This document shows, piece after piece, positions 1-14,495 of a stretch of 64,000 bases of DNA. Both the position numbers and the translations under genes were made by a program. This DNA comes from Eleginops maclovinus. Taxonomy: Eukaryota; Chordata; Actinopteri; Perciformes; Eleginopidae. Position 1 is the first letter of the stretch. Each line of letters begins with the position of its first letter. The stretch spans positions 8,083,016-8,147,015 of the forward strand of contig NC_086368.1 of NCBI RefSeq assembly GCF_036324505.1, given 5' to 3'. The notes under the pieces are model-generated. The model saw only the letters and a program-made list of their open reading frames with translations, was not told where the DNA came from and did no database searches.

Positions 1-999
1 GTCAGGAAAAGGGACAGGCAAGCTCTTGTGATTTGATACCAGTAGAATCTGGTAGGAATATTGCGGGGATAAGGAGCAACATAATCTACGATCCTGGACT
101 CATGTTCACTGTGTCAAAGGTCAAAGGGATACTGAGCATTATAGAAAACTGACTTAAAGAGATACGGTTGTTTGAGTTATTGCTGTTTAAATTAAGAAAC
201 AAGTCAATGAAAGCATTAAAATGACATTAGCGCTACAGGTGGTAGGTGTACATTAATAGAGTGACGATCAACTAAAAATGACTTGACACTGTGGCCTTTA
301 TGTTTGAATCTTTTATAGGTTAAAAACAGTGTGTGTTCATTCAGCATGAGCTCATTTTAAACCCTTCTGTTTGACTGCTGGTACAAAGCATCTATATAAA
401 TATCTTGCCTTGTGACACAGTGCTGTTGCTCGGTGTGTAGAAGGTGAATCACTGCAGTTTTTGCGGATGTAACAGGCACTCTAGCTCTGTTTGCGTTGAT
501 GGTTTCGAGTGCGGTGTGACTGTGCGCACCGACCAATGGTTTTGATTCAGAGGAAGTGAGAAGAGTTGAAAAATGGGTTGTGGTTATGCCACTATCTAAC
601 AATCACAAGGCTTTGCATGAGCACTGCAGCTTTGAGCAGTTATATAAAATGATTATACTCAGATTAGAAGCAGTCTGCATTGTTTTGCTCATCTATTCTT
701 TTTATAAATAAATGTTCTTCTTACAGTACCAACTTACAGTATGTGCTATTACTGGCAGGATTTTACAATCAATGCAACTGCTTGATTTAAAAAATCATTG
801 ATTTATTGCATTTTCTAGACAAATAAACACATACTATTGAAAAACTGCATAACCTAATATCTTTCTATTGTACCCAGCTACTAAATAGAATTTTTCAAAA
901 CTCTCTATGCTATCTAGTATATTTTTAACTCTTATGCGACAGTGACATTTTAAATGAATATGGTGTTTGGAATTTGTGCAGCATTATGACATTGGTTGT
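1..999. other. Unrecognised intron
   Basis: AT-rich sequence. A few chance short frames. I see no repeat ends, exon or RNA gene. Confidence 0.6.
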
Positions 1000-1336
1000 T
1001 TTCAGTTGGCACCATTAAATCTGTGTGTTATATAGGCTTTGGAGCATGTAAATGGTCTGCAAAGGTTAAAATCACAAAGTTCCCTCCAGAGGGGGTTTTT
1101 CTCACCCCTGTTTACTTCCCTAAAATTGTGGCATCACTTTGTAACAATCAACCTATATTGGCTAGCGTTCCTACATTTTTGACACACCTCTAAGTCTTTG
1201 ACCAACTACAATAGAGCCGAACAGCTATCAAATCAGAGCAAATCAAGTGCTCTTTAAACATTTAAGCATGAAACACGTCACACTAGAGACCCACAAAACA
1301 AATATAAACTTGAGCATAATATATCCTCTTTAAAGA
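1000..1336 (+). mobile_element. Family A MITE copy (TTAA-flanked), diverged
   Basis: It shares GTGTGTTATATAGG, CATGTAAATGGTCTGCAAAG and TTCCCTCCAGAGGG with the other copies. The 3' part ends AAACTTGAGCATAATATATC, then CTCTTTAA. The 5' terminus is eroded. Confidence 0.6.
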
Positions 1337-1861
1337 GTGTAGCTTACAAGGACCCATTAACATGCAACACAACATGTAATTGTTTTGAATCTCTGGTTGA
1401 CCTCTCAGCCTATTTTAGATTACTTTGACCAAAATAAGGTAATCAATCTTTTTTTTTTTTAAAAGCCTGGGACGTTCTCCATACAGCTGTCACTGTAGAT
1501 ACCATGTGGGTGACTGCCAATTGTCTCCTTCAGTGATCACCTTCAATTAAAATATAATTTCTGTTATATCACCTTTTAGTCTGGATCTTTTATAACTTGA
1601 AATCCCATTTAATGTGATGAAAGAGGCAAATCAAACATTGAAACAGGTTGATGACCCAGAAATGCAGTCTTTTGTTGAGGGGTTTCAGGTGGCTTTGCTC
1701 AATAGACCACTGTGCTAAGAATGAAAAAAAGCTGAAAAAATCTAAGTGAACTCAAAAGGTCTTTGTGGTGAGATGCAGTCCTTGTGTGAGGTCAGTGAAT
1801 ATTGGTATAAGTATATTGTCTACATTTAGAGAAGAACAGCTCTACTGTAGCTGCTTGTATC

Positions 1862-1972
1862 TGCCCTATTATGCTTTCTAGGGGTTTCCCTTTCCTGTAG
1901 GTTGTATAGGTTTTAGTGTGTGTAAATGGTCGTAAAGTGAAGTACCCTCTGGAGTTTCTATCCATTTCTATT
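1862..1972 (+). mobile_element. Family A MITE fragment (5' end only)
   Basis: It begins CTGCCCTATTATGC, includes CCCTTTCCTGTAGG and GTGTAAATGGTCG, and fades after TACCCTCTGGAGTTT. Confidence 0.6.
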
Positions 1973-4029
1973 CTATCTAGTAGTTGAACATACTATATTG
2001 TCACTAAATATTTTTATTTGGTAAGGAAGTTCACCGACATCCCAAAAGAAAAAATGTTGAATTACATTTTATATTTTGCCCCAAAAGTTAAAGGCCTTCC
2101 ACAGTATGATTTAAGCATCACATTGTTTCGGGATATCCATATAACATTTTTAAATTCTTGCAGCGCCACAAACTAAGTTCTGCAGATATTTCAAATAGTT
2201 AGGTAATCCTTTAACTTTGCTTTAAACCTTTGAGAGAATCACAGTGTGCTATTTCTCAGAGAGACTGAATGAAAGTGTTATGCTATTATTCAACCATACT
2301 CGCAACCTCATTCTGCAAATTTTCCCAGGGTTGAAACTGTTTTTACACCTCTCAGCCATGCATGCATTTTGCCTTTTCACATTGAGGTGCGTGTGTTGTT
2401 GAAAGAAATTCTGGCTTTTAGCCTCTTCAAAGGCATTCATTCCAAACGCGTGACACCCTGAAATGTCTGAGACAGTGATAAGCCACATGTGAGAGAATAA
2501 CACATTCTCAGCATTAGCATACATGCCAACTATCTGCTTTTCAGGTAAATGTGCGAAACCAAATCATCTCTTTGACATTTTGGATGAGGTTTAGTGTGAC
2601 TCTTTCAGTGAACTGGTTATTTGAAAACCCTTAACATGATTTATTAATGCATGGTTTCTTCAGCCATGGGGTTTGCATCCAAGATGACTTGTTGCCTGGT
2701 AGCCTCGGGGCCCAAAGGGTCGACCACAGGGCATACATCTTCAACAGTGCAAATAATGCAACATAATCTGTAACCATCATGACAAATCTGTCTCCCCCAG
2801 CTGCCATCACAACAGCCTTTTGCATGGAGAGGCTGAAAATAAAAGTTATTTCCTCCTCCGATATGGCTGAGATGCTTTCTCCAGCAGTGATGCTCCAAAT
2901 GATCAAATGATAAAGCCTGTGATTAGTAAAGACAACTAAATGCTTGGAGCAAAGAAGTTCAAACAGCGCAGTAACTTCCCTTTCTCCCCCTGAAGTCCCT
3001 CATACGCAGATGAAGGCTGGTTTGCTGATGTCTTTAGCTTGCGTAGGAGTTTGAAGCTCTGATTCCCTCAGCAGCTGGTGGTTTGCAGAGATAGGAGATA
3101 GGAAAAAAAATAGACACTTGGCAAGTTACATAAAGAAAGCATAACATCCCGGTTTGAGATGTACAGTACAGAAACCATACATTGCTTTTACAGTGTCATA
3201 TGTTTCCTACTAGAAATAGTATCTGTAACATTTTTTTTGGATGTATCACTTTTGAAATTAGCATCCTGAATAAGTAGGGATTTTCTTGACAAGCTTTATC
3301 AGCAGCTTTGCTGTATCCTCCCCTCACTGTTTCCTACATGCTAATGTGGATTATGCGATTTCTCTTATCATGTTCAAACATGGCTGCTGAGTAATAACAA
3401 TTGCTCTGCCACTGTGTCCCAACATTAGCCTCCTTATTAGAGACTTTGAGAAGTGCCTTGTATACTATACATGACACTTATCTCTGCATTCAGGGATCAT
3501 CACAGGGGGCTTAAGCTTCAAGGAGTAACACTGCTGTGCATAGACATTTTATATACACACATTCTGATTTTTTTGTTGCAGTTTCTTGCAAGCAATCAGT
3601 TTTTTTGTTTTTCTTAGCTATGATTCAGTTTGTAAAGATACAACACCAGTTGGCCTTGTGTTAGCATACAGTGTGTACAGTGTATTATGTTATCAAATAA
3701 AAAGGAGGGTCAGCATAACCTGCATTAGCAGTTAAATACACCAAATATAATACAACTAGATTGTAAAACTGCATTGTAAATTCAAGGCTAAATATGGATA
3801 TAACACAGAATGAAAATAACTGTTATACTATAATAAAAGTCTACAAGCAGTATTACATTGTGCAGTACCTCCTCATTTGTGTAGAATTATATGGAGAGTT
3901 TATTACGGCCTGAGCACTGGCAGAGTCGGAGCACCTTTTTCTGATTTTCTAATATTATCAATATTATTTTTAACTGAGAATAATTGCAATTGTGTAGGTC
4001 CTAACGTGTTCTGAGATTGGATTTTGAGT
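1973..4029. other. Unrecognised intron
   Basis: No repeat family recognised. The stretch 2640-2900 is less AT-rich and lacks stops in two minus frames but shows no codon structure or domain. Confidence 0.55.
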
Positions 4030-4330
4030 TTTTGGCAGGTTAATCAGGACTAGTAAAAATGTGACATTTCGGGCGTCACATTCTTGGGTTGTCGGCTAAA
4101 AGCTCTATAACGCCCTCTACAAAGTTGCCAAAAGGCAGTCCCTTGTTGGGCTTTCGCCTACAGGCTATGATAACAGGAAAGCTAACAGGAAGTTGGCCAT
4201 TTTAAATTGTATGAACCATTTTTTGCACTTTTCACTTGCCATATTTGAACAAACTCCGACAGTTTTCATCCAATCAACTTCAAATTCAGTCAGTCATTTT
4301 CATAATTGACTAATCGTCATAGTTTCATAT
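4030..4330. repeat. Possible interspersed repeat remnant
   Basis: AACGCCCTCTACAAAGTTGCC, AAAGGCAGTCC, TTTTTGCACTTTTCACTTGCC and the 'caaactccgacagttttcatcc' style resemble a diverged teleost DNA repeat. No termini found, so this is tentative. Confidence 0.3.
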
Positions 4331-4585
4331 GAAATAAATTCTATAACCCATACATAGATGACTTTATTCTTACATTTAAACAATAATACTTTAACAAGCA
4401 GTGACTTCCCTTTCTAATGCGAAAGTCACTGTAAATGCTCCAAAAGCTCTGTTTCCCTTTTTGGTTTTAAATCTTCCGTTTCTCTTTTCTATAGCTATTC
4501 AAAGCCTTCTCCTAGACAGCGAATGCAGCTACGCTGAGGTTTCATAAAGAATCCAGATTAGGTGTGAAAAAAGGGAAGAGATGTA

Positions 4586-4603
4586 GGGGGGGGGGGGGGG
4601 GGG
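4586..4603 (+). repeat. 18-base G homopolymer
   Basis: A run of 18 G bounded by GTA and CTC. It can form G-quadruplexes and is prone to sequencing length error. Confidence 0.95.
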
Positions 4604-7600
4604 CTCTAATCTGCACATTGACGTCACTCTTTATGGTCTGAAGCTGTGCAGGTGGGAGTAAAGGAGGATTGTGTGGGCTATGCATTTTATGACAACAGAT
4701 TATTTCCTTTTATGCACAATGACTTCCTCCATATGAGCCACATTTCTTCCCCTTGGGTCAGCATCCCCACATGTTCTATTAAAAAAAATCACGAAGACAT
4801 CAATCTCCAGTCGCAGGAGCAGGTCTTGGTGAAGTTCCACGGATAGAGTATGTCTGTGATAGGACAAGTCTCTGTTCAACCTGCAACATCTGTCATTTGT
4901 GATAACATTTATCAGCAAACCTTTGATCCACTGCAGAACTTGTCTTGCAAGTTCAGAGAAGTAATCTCCTGAGCATGTGACATGAATTATACAATAATAG
5001 AAACTGCTGTTGCATACAGATCATAGCCTGTATTAGAGATTATTGTGTTACTAAGTGATGGGCTTAGTATTGCGAGGGTGTTTCATCTTTCGAGGTGATC
5101 GCACTTAACTTTTTCCACTTGCTCTTCCATTCTGAAATGTATATAAAGTATACATGATTTCATTTATTCTTGCCCAATAAAACTGTCAGCGGTAATTTAA
5201 CACTGCGGTGAGTGTGGCTAACCCTTCTACCTTGTGAAGGTACAACTACAATGATCTCAGGAAGGCAAAATAAAATATTGTCAGGAAGCAACTGCGATGA
5301 CTCCTCGCTGTTGTTTGCTGTGTTGCTGTGTGTGCCTGAAGGAATTAACCTTTGTATGAAAGTATATCATGTGGGTGTGATTCTGTCGTCTTCTGATTGC
5401 AATCTCTTGAGGCATGCAAGCATACAGTTCCAATCTGTTTACACTTACAAGTGCTGGTGCTTAACCCAAACACAGTTATCTTTGGAGAGCACAGCGCTCA
5501 TTTCACGAGGTTATCTGCTCTTCCTTTCTTTTCTTTAGACTTTTGGCCATAATCTTAAACTTTGTTGAAGGACTAACTCTCTATCATATTTTTGTTAAAG
5601 ATTATTTTTAAGCTTGGGTATGTTTGGAGTTTCAATATGGAGCAACTGTTAGCATAACCATCACCTAGTACAAGGCTCACAATGTGATGCGTCTTCAAAT
5701 AATGTGCATCAAATGTTACTGTCCATTTACCATTAGAGGGTGTAGATATAGAGACCATCTGCTATATCACTTTAACTTTGTACCAAATTGAGACTTCTTG
5801 AACACACCATTATGAGCAAATTTATTCTGACTGGTGTTTTGGTGAAATATCCGTTTAGATGTCTTGTGTGCCATGCTGCTAAGAGGCATTTGCTCAGAAC
5901 CTCAGAGCAAGTGCCTCTTCAGAGGGTAGATTTAGCATCTCCATTATTTTGTCATGGAATACGTTTTATTTTTAAATTCTTAGATAACATTTATCTGACA
6001 GATGTGTGATTTGCTGTTAAATGGTCGAGCAGACAAATACTTTGCTATCTACTGTTTTGTAATAATTAGAAAAATAAGATTTTTTATTCTATTCTTGATC
6101 TTTATTTAACCCTTACAGGGACATTTCTTTCCCCACTCTGTTGTGTTTTACACACACATTACACACACAGGGAGGATATATATACATGCACAAGCACAGA
6201 TGATATACAAAATACATACATAATTCATTGGACATATTATGGGTAATTTAAGACATGCTATCCTGCCGAAACGTTTTCTCTTTACCATAATAACAATTGT
6301 TACACTGTAAACTTGCATTTTTAATTAAGATATTTCTAAATAATATTTTTGATGGACTAATCAGTCCCTTGCGCAAAACTGCATGCTAAACTGGTAGCAT
6401 AACTTGCTATTACCTGCTGCTGTTGACACCATTCCGTTTACAATCATTTAAGGTAATCTTCAACCAATGGGACTGCTGAATTCTCATCAAATATTTTGAC
6501 CATCTGGTCAATTCCAAAATATGTGATTCTCAAATATGGTAGCGTTTTACTATCTTTAATATTTGAACTTTATTTTCACTATAACATGCTCAGATATGTA
6601 TTTACCTTAATATTTATAAAGTTTACTTCTTATAGTCTTGAATGTTGTACATACTGTACCTTTAAGGAAAATGTGTGGAACAATGCATGTTGTCCAAAAA
6701 AACCAACATATTTTGAGATTACAGTTTGAAGCTGATCAATCCCAGTGTTTTTCTTATGAGGATAACAGTGTTGTGAATCATGTAATCTCGTATCCCTCTT
6801 GCCGATTGTCCTTCAGAGGGTGGTAATGCCCAACAGGCTCCCCTGTGTTATTGGACCTCTCACTAGGTTGAGATTCTATCCAGACTGTAATGAAAGTGAT
6901 GAATATGAGCTGGGAATAGGGGAAAGGAATTTTGGCTCTGACGCAGCAGAGCAAAGTCAGCCCTCGGCCATGGATCAAGTTTGTGCTGAAACACCCCCAC
7001 TGGATTGTACTTAATCAAACTTGGAAGCAGCGTTGGGAAGCGATGGTAACGGAGAAAGGGAGTAGGCAGAAAAAGGCCTGGAGAGCTGTGCTTTTTTAAA
7101 GGTGTAATAAGTAGATCAGCAGACAGGGAAGCTCTCTTTCAGAGCTTTCGTCATGAACTAAAAACTCACTCTTGATTAATTAACAAAACAACTGTTACAA
7201 ACTGACCCACAGGCACCTGATTAAGCCTATTTTAAAGATGCTTGTTGGCGCTATTAAGGGCAAATGTGTGGTATTTTGGGAGACCTAATAGTAGAGAGGG
7301 AATAATGATGACCGTTTTCAGTAGTGTATACTGCCGTTAAATGCAATGTGAACACAGTCCTATTGGGTTAACAATAAATGGATTTCATCACATTCTGAGA
7401 TATTTTGCTGTTACAAAGTGCTGCCAAGGATTATTTATGAACATCAGTAGTGAACAGTTTCTTCATGTTGGGAAAGAAAAGGACTCTTCTGTTTCCATAA
7501 ATATTACACAAAACACCATATGGAACTCTAGGATGTAGGTCTACTTCAGCTGGCAGCTGTTTTATATAGGGAAAACACATTTACATAATGGATTCAACTT

Positions 7601-10600
7601 TGACAGATCTTCAATATTAAATCATCTGGATTTGAATCTTACATATTCTTTGGGCATTTCTAATGGATGGTTTTGGCACTTAAAATGAACAAGCACTTGA
7701 GCAATGCTGATGTTTATTTATCTCTTGCCCTTAAGGCCTTGCCTCGACATTGTTTCACTTTGTAGTTATCTTGTCAAGCCTTCAAAACATTTTTACCTTG
7801 CCTATTAAATATTGGTTCTGCACCTGTTGGGCACAAGCAACTGCAAAGTTGAATTGAATTGCTTTCCTGTCATTTCAGCAGTTTGATTTACGCACCCACT
7901 CAGCTGCTCGGTTTCCTCATGTGGCTGCCTCTTCCAGGGGGAGTTAAATCTAAGAGAAAGCTCAAATTAGTCCCCGTCACAGCTGACTGAACATTGGGCT
8001 ACATTCTGTGGGATAGTGAGGCCTCCATCATGTCATAGTAACACTCCGGGATAGAAGATGCCAGGATGCAGTCAGATTGTACATTCATTGGAGTGTACTA
8101 TCATTTTTTTTTGCCATTTTCATCTAATCCCCCTTTTCCTTGCAAACCCAATGAATATGTATGCCACGCCTTGATTTTGCACAAGGAGAAACATTCGATG
8201 CACATTGACTTCATTCAAATTCAGTGCATCTCTTTGATATCAGTTGTTGGACATCTGATGCCACGACAACAAAACAGATGTCATGTAATTAAAAGTAACC
8301 CTGTGATATATTTGTATCTCTTTATTTAGAAACATAGAAACATAGAGGGCACTGCTGTATGGGGACAGCTGGGCATGACTTACTGGCAGATTATTGTGCA
8401 ACACACTCCGTCATTTGGTTAAAGGGAACGGACAAAGGTCTTTGCTTCATATTCCTACGATAAAATGATCATTTTAGTGATGGAAATGTAAAAATAAGTG
8501 CCATTAGCAGTTGTATAATATGTAAATGATCTCCTTCCGGCATGATGGATTCATTGAGATTAGGAGATGACTTTTCTTTGGAGAATTTAAGTGCAATCTG
8601 AATTAGACATCTGTCACGATGTATATGTGTGATCTATTCCTCCCTCCTTCCCATCCCATCACTCTTGACCGGACACACACACTGGCCTGGCTGCTATCCG
8701 TGTTTAGAGAAATAATCTCAGCATAAAGAGTAAAAAGGAGCGTGTCAGTTGTCGGGCTTGAGTATCCATAATTCCTCATCTTTAACCATCCCATCTGCGG
8801 CAACACAGTAGTTAATATTAATTCCATTGTTTAAGCTCCACCCATGAGGAAAGACAGCTGACGAAAGGATTATGCCGAAAAAAGATCAGGCTGAAACAAC
8901 ACATTTTTTCCTTTGTTTGTGGTCATGCGCTTGCGGGAAGGTTTGTTAAAATAACTCTGGATAATGATACGCCCACTGGAGATTAAAACAGCACCTGCTA
9001 AGGTTACATGCATATTCAAGCACTTTTCAAAATTTAAAAACAAGCTAAAGCTTTATATGACAAAATCCTTTCAAGATCACACACAACCACTGTTCAGGCA
9101 AATCTCACTCTATCATGCACACTTAAAGGTTCTAAAGGAAGAATAGAGGCAACTTGCTGTTTTACAGTACATGTCATTTACATCAGAACACATGCTGTTA
9201 AAATATGACTTAAAGTAAAATATCAATACATCCTAACATACACAAAAGCTGCATACTTATAATTTAAGGTATAGTTGACTTTATCAACTTGCACATACAG
9301 AAACAGAAACCATTTAAGGGTTGATTCTGGAAGCAAAGTACATTTTATTGACCTAAAATACTAATGATTATAAGCACTATAACATGTAACATATTACACG
9401 TTCCTAGCAATTTAAATCCATTCAGAAGTATGAGACGCAAACATAAAGCACCATGCGTTCTCTCATGTCCAGTAATGTTAACTATTAACTATTAAGAAGT
9501 TCAACAAAATTGCAATGAATACACAATATGTCAAATGGACAGAGGCTAATGTGCCCCTTCTTTACTGAAAGGGTCAATATTCTCTTCTATCCTGTCTCTC
9601 AGTGTTTCATTGATGATGCTAAACAGAATGCAGGATTTCTCTTATGACTAGGACGTACCCGGTGGCCGACAAGAAAAAAAGTTTCAGAAAGAATAGCTCA
9701 AGTAGTACCTGTCACACCCATTTGTCATGATGTAATTGGTATAGTTCCACAGATGCACTTCCTGGAATGAAGAATGGTGGCTATAAATTCTTTCTACTTT
9801 TCCAGTTCTTCAGTCTGAGATAATAGTGGAACAGTTGGTCAATAATACTCTCAAAGACATTCTCCTAATGAGGCTTCATGCATGAGTGATTGGAATTGGC
9901 ATTGTCCGTACTGCAATTAGTAGTTTCTGTAGCAAAGCAGAAATCAAGTATATTATTTGACAGAAGTTAAGAAATGTTTCCCATGTAAGCTCAATATCAA
10001 GCAATTCCATTATTTAAATATGAAATTGTTATTATAATACACTGAAATCCTGTAAAAGTTACCAGAACTAATAGAAAAACAAGGCAAAAACTAATAAATA
10101 TCACAGGAACTCCAAATATTGATGTTAGTATAACTTATTTTAATTAAAGTTTGCACAACTAAATATTTTTATTTATTATCAACATTTGGGTTTACAGTGT
10201 GAACACTATACTGTAAACACTGGTAAATATATTTAAAGTTGATTCCAGCACAGATTTAACTGCACATTCCCTGAAGGTTCTGATGGTAAGGCTATTAAAG
10301 GTGAAACAATTTATTATTTGTTTTGTTATTACATTTAAGGTGACATTTTCATTTCAGACAAGACTCATTTCTCCCTTGCTCTTTTCACTGCTGATGTCTT
10401 TATCTTGTGCAATATAGATGTTTCTAACAAGATCTTTGGTCACAGCGGAGGGTATTGCAGTGTAAGTATGGAGTATGAAAGGCATGGTAAGTGGTGGACA
10501 GGGATTACAACATGTGACACATTTATAGCTCAGAAAAGAAGGTTAAATCCTAGCAGATTAGAAACTGAAAGGATGTGAAGGACAAAATACAGAGAAGAAG

Positions 10601-12726
10601 AGTAGGTGTAATTATGAAGAGTAGCGACGGCTCTGACTTCATCCCAATTGCCACTTTTGAAAAAAAGCAAGGTGATTTTGCGCCAAGGTTAATAAGTGGA
10701 ATTGTCCATGGAACCCACTGCCAAAAGTAAGTCTATAAAACAGCATACAAAAGGGAAGATGAAATATAACGAGTCTTTTTAATCATTTTGAAAATCAAAT
10801 ATTTTGAAATTGTTTAAATGTGAATAATAATAACCTCCACTGCTTGTACATGTCGGCAATGGCACATTTACCATTGTCTGCACGTTTGCTTTTTTTGAAT
10901 TAACATTTTCATTCATTTATTCATCATATGGAAATAGTTAAAGCAAATAGCTGGGGAGCTAATCAAATGTAGATTCAACAAATGAAGCATAGACAATTTC
11001 TCTGAGAGAATGGATGTATTGTAAGTGTTTTGCAGAATGTTCTAATAGCAAATCTTTTAAATGTTAAGGGATTTACTGATATGAAAGATGGGTGCATCAT
11101 TAATGGTCCGAAATCATTAGGATCTCTAGACGCAATTTGTCAACAAAAATCTGTTCTGGAATTCTCTTTTGACTTTGCCCAAGCAGCCATTGCACATTTA
11201 TTACATATGAACAACACAATAATAATCACAGCAATTACCACAAATGTTGGGGCTGGATTCATTATGGAGAAGAAGCTTAAGCATCATTTTTTTTTCACGT
11301 TATTGTGGGCTTCTTAACAAAGGGTTTGGGTAATGCGATGGCTCATTCATAGAGGAATAGAAATTAATGGACACACATCAGGCGGACTACACTCACATGC
11401 ACAATGTTGCATCCTAAAAAAACCTTAATTTACATAGTTTTTGTGGCAAACACTATAGGTTTTGAAGTTGAGCATATAGTGCATCATTATACATCATTCA
11501 ACATGCAGTGCAGTTATTTTTGATTGATATATAGTAGATACCATTTTATTATAATCCCAAGGAAAACATCAGTTGTTTGGGAAAATGCCTACTTAAATAT
11601 GTCTACATTGAAGTAACCTCTAGCAGCTATGTAAACTATTACCCCTGTCCAAAGGGTAGAAAGGTTGAAATCAGTGTGACATTTTTATGGAGTCTCAAAG
11701 TCCATACAAGTAGGAGGTCTCGTGTGGAGGATTTGATCAACAAACCATTTGTTTCTTTTTAAATATTTTTGTTTTGGGCCAGAGTGCCTTTAACTGAGAG
11801 ATACAGCGCTGAAAGAGGGGGACAGAGAAAAGTATCAGACTCAAACTCAAATTGGGCAGCAGATTCTGCATAAGGGCCCTAACTTCAAACCACCGGCGGC
11901 CCAAAAGCATTTGTTTCTTTGTAGTAAAATGAACGGTTTCCTCTAAAAATAACAATTATAACTTCATCACGCTGTTTTTTATTTTTTAAATACTAGACAA
12001 AGGCACATCTTTGTTTGATTGTTGATTTAACACCCAGTTTTTCACCTATGAAAACCAATGGAGGAAAAATAATTGTGCTTTTAGTGAGAAGTTCAAATCG
12101 GGTCTCTCATCTTCTCACCACCACAAATATGGCTGAGTTATGGTTGAGGTATGTGTGAAAATCACCTCATCAATTTTGGAAAACAACTTTTAAACAGTCC
12201 CCCCTCAATTTCACTTAGGGGAGCGGAGGGTTTAGTAGGTAGTCCCAAAACTATTTGACAATGAGACAAGCCCTTACCTAACCTTAACCTTATCTGTGTC
12301 ATATGAGAAAACTATCATATGAATCGTTTTTACAACGGTGATTTGTAACTCTTTTGGCAGGCATAGAATGATGTTTTCCCGCTGATGAGGGCACCAGATT
12401 AGAACATACGGGTCATCAAGCAATGACGAACAACATATTTTGTTGTTAAGTCGGAGGACTTGAAAGGAGAAAGTGGGATGTGTTATCCTTACTGAAGAGA
12501 GGACCTCTCTAGGCCAAATTCAAGTAATTTATCAAACAGCAGTAGAAACGGTGCTCTTTAGTTAAATTTTGTTTTTATACTGTTCATTACAGGTGGGGTT
12601 GCTGAAATATCAAGTTTGAATAGATGTGGTTGCATTTGTTGGATTTACAAACACTAAACATTTGAACAGGGTCAGTTTTCTCTGTGAATTTCTCATGGTC
12701 TCAGAAAAAGAAGACATTTCCTTATG
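4604..12726. other. Unrecognised intron, 8 kb
   Basis: Apart from the hairpin at 5881-5919 and short CA runs near 6150, nothing is recognised. The segment 12170-12480 has the look of an old repeat but I cannot place it. Confidence 0.5.
5881..5919. repeat. Short strong inverted repeat (hairpin)
   Basis: Arms AAGAGGCATTTGCTC (5881-5895) and GAGCAAGTGCCTCTT (5905-5919) pair over 15 positions with a single G.U, around a 9-base loop. No tract of T follows that would suggest a terminator, and the arms do not extend clearly. Confidence 0.7.
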
Positions 12727-12810
12727 AATCCGGGGCCTCGGCATGGGGAACAAGCCCTACTACATTGGCAGCCAGCTCTACCAATTGAGCAATACAGCAA
12801 CCCTAACGCA
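12727..12810 (-). mobile_element. tRNA-derived SINE fragment
   Basis: On the minus strand, TTGCTCAATTGGTAGAGC is a good A-box tRNA-like head. It is followed by GGCTGCCAATGTAGTAGGGC and AGGCCCCGGATTC, resembling the body of common teleost SINEs in which a GGGTTC B box follows. The B box is damaged here. It is not a tRNA gene, because no cloverleaf can be closed. Confidence 0.65.
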
Positions 12811-13586
12811 ACACTTTTAAGAAGCCGTAACAATGAATACAATATCTACACATTTTTTACTGCCAAAAAGGCTAGGATGCTTCCACTTTAAGAAAAGACT
12901 CCCATACAATCAAACTGTATTATTACCTGGGGATTGTTGAGTGATACCAGCTGTTTAAGTTAGGTCTGTTTCCTCCTAACACTGTTGAGTGACTGTCTAA
13001 AGAACAAGCTGAGCAATTGATTATTTGCCCCCTAAGCAAGCATTTCCCTTTGTGTGTTTATGTCATTCCATTTCCTTTTTCATTTCCTTAGAAGAGTTCC
13101 ACTGCATTAGTTTTATTTGCAGTAGAGGCCCGGGTAAGTTTTCTCAGGTAGAGTAGAATTGCAGTGTTGTAAACAGTTTGGATAGCTTGTTACTTCATTG
13201 ATGAGGATTTCTATTTTAGTACTTCTGAACAGATTTTTCTTTTGTGTTCTGAGCTTGTCTCCACCTTTGTAGATTTCACCCACTGTGTTTTTGAGCTCTT
13301 CCTCAGTTTGCCCTAAAGGAACTCTCTTTGCTTAATTAGCCGCTGCCTTGGTAAATTAGATGCTAATTTCACACATACTTTTGGTTACAAAAGACATTAA
13401 GAGTATACAGTGGCATCTTCTTTGTACGATAATCTTACCCGTTATCTATATTTACTGCAGTGTCTTCATTGTTGCACACACTGTATACATGAATGCGTGT
13501 ACACTTTACTTTGCCCTTGATTTTGATATTTTGTAACACAATTTGCATGGGTGTATTATGGCAAAGAAATCTGATGGTCTGTTACT

Positions 13587-13831
13587 TTAAAGTGGCCCTA
13601 TTATGCTTTTATTAGGTTTTCCTTATCCTGTAGTGTGTTATTTAGGTATTTGTGCATGTAAATGGTCTGCAAGGCTGAAATCCCAACATTTTCCCAAGAG
13701 GGAGTTTATCCGTCACAGTTATTATGAGAAAAATAAAGACCTTCTTGAACATTAAAGCCTGCAGACATGTCAAAGAAGAGGCACAAAATACAAATATGAA
13801 CCTGAAAATGAGAATAAAATGGCCCCTTTAA
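13587..13831 (+). mobile_element. Family A MITE, both ends preserved
   Basis: TTAA AGTGGCCCTATTATGC stands at the left and AATGGCCCCT TTAA at the right, so both ends keep TTAA and an inverted GGCC-containing terminus. The length is 245 bp with an internal deletion compared with the 27.3-kb copy. TTAA at both ends suggests piggyBac-type mobilisation, which is inference. Confidence 0.7.
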
Positions 13832-14442
13832 CAACAGTCACTCCTGATTATGAAGAAAGATCTGGATGTTTGAGTGGCATGTAATTTCTTGTAGTTAAAA
13901 TAAATTGTATTTAGCTCAACTACAGTTTGGTGATGATATAGCTGACATCTGTAAATGTCGGCAAATCAACAAGAACAAATATCAGAACAAATGGGATGAA
14001 TGGAACTAATGAGAGCTATTGATAAGGCCCTCCACTACAAATCAACTACCATCTAGAGATTACTTGTGAAAGGATAATGGGTGTTTAAAAGGAGCAGATG
14101 CACACGTTAACCTTCTCTGGATTATAAATATACTGTAGTTACATCTCTTATGATCCAGCACCTTTTTTGAATGTGCATGCTGTTTCTTACAGTAGCGGGG
14201 GTTGTTGCACACAGACAGGCTCTTGGCTAGCCCTGTGGTCATGGCGAGTTTTTCTTTTCAAGCGGGCATAAATAATTAGTCCAAAACCCTCTGCTCTCTT
14301 ATCTGGGTCTCAACCAGAGCTGCTCACACAGTCCACTCAGCATGACGCACGCTACAAAGTATTTAATTTACTCTAAGGCTCCCAAACTTCACCAGCATCA
14401 GTCAGGCAATAGAGAAATTGACATATTAAGAGATAAAGAACA

Positions 14443-14495
14443 ATATTATTATTATTATTACTAATATTATTATTATTATTACTAATATTATTATT
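14443..14495 (+). repeat. (ATT)n with CTAAT interruptions
   Basis: ATT units broken twice by ACTA, giving a roughly 24-27-bp higher-order period. Confidence 0.9.

Noticed and set aside
2631..2906. Two overlapping minus-strand frames of 84 and 91 codons
   Set aside because: Both are equally open, with no family resemblance and no upstream gene structure.
11030..11317. 95-codon plus-strand frame
   Set aside because: No splice signals or domain that fit, and it ends in a T-run of ordinary intron. Kept only as a possible conserved non-coding stretch.
12727..12810. tRNA gene on minus strand
   Set aside because: Only the A-box side is tRNA-like; the B box and cloverleaf are not preserved, so it is a SINE fragment.
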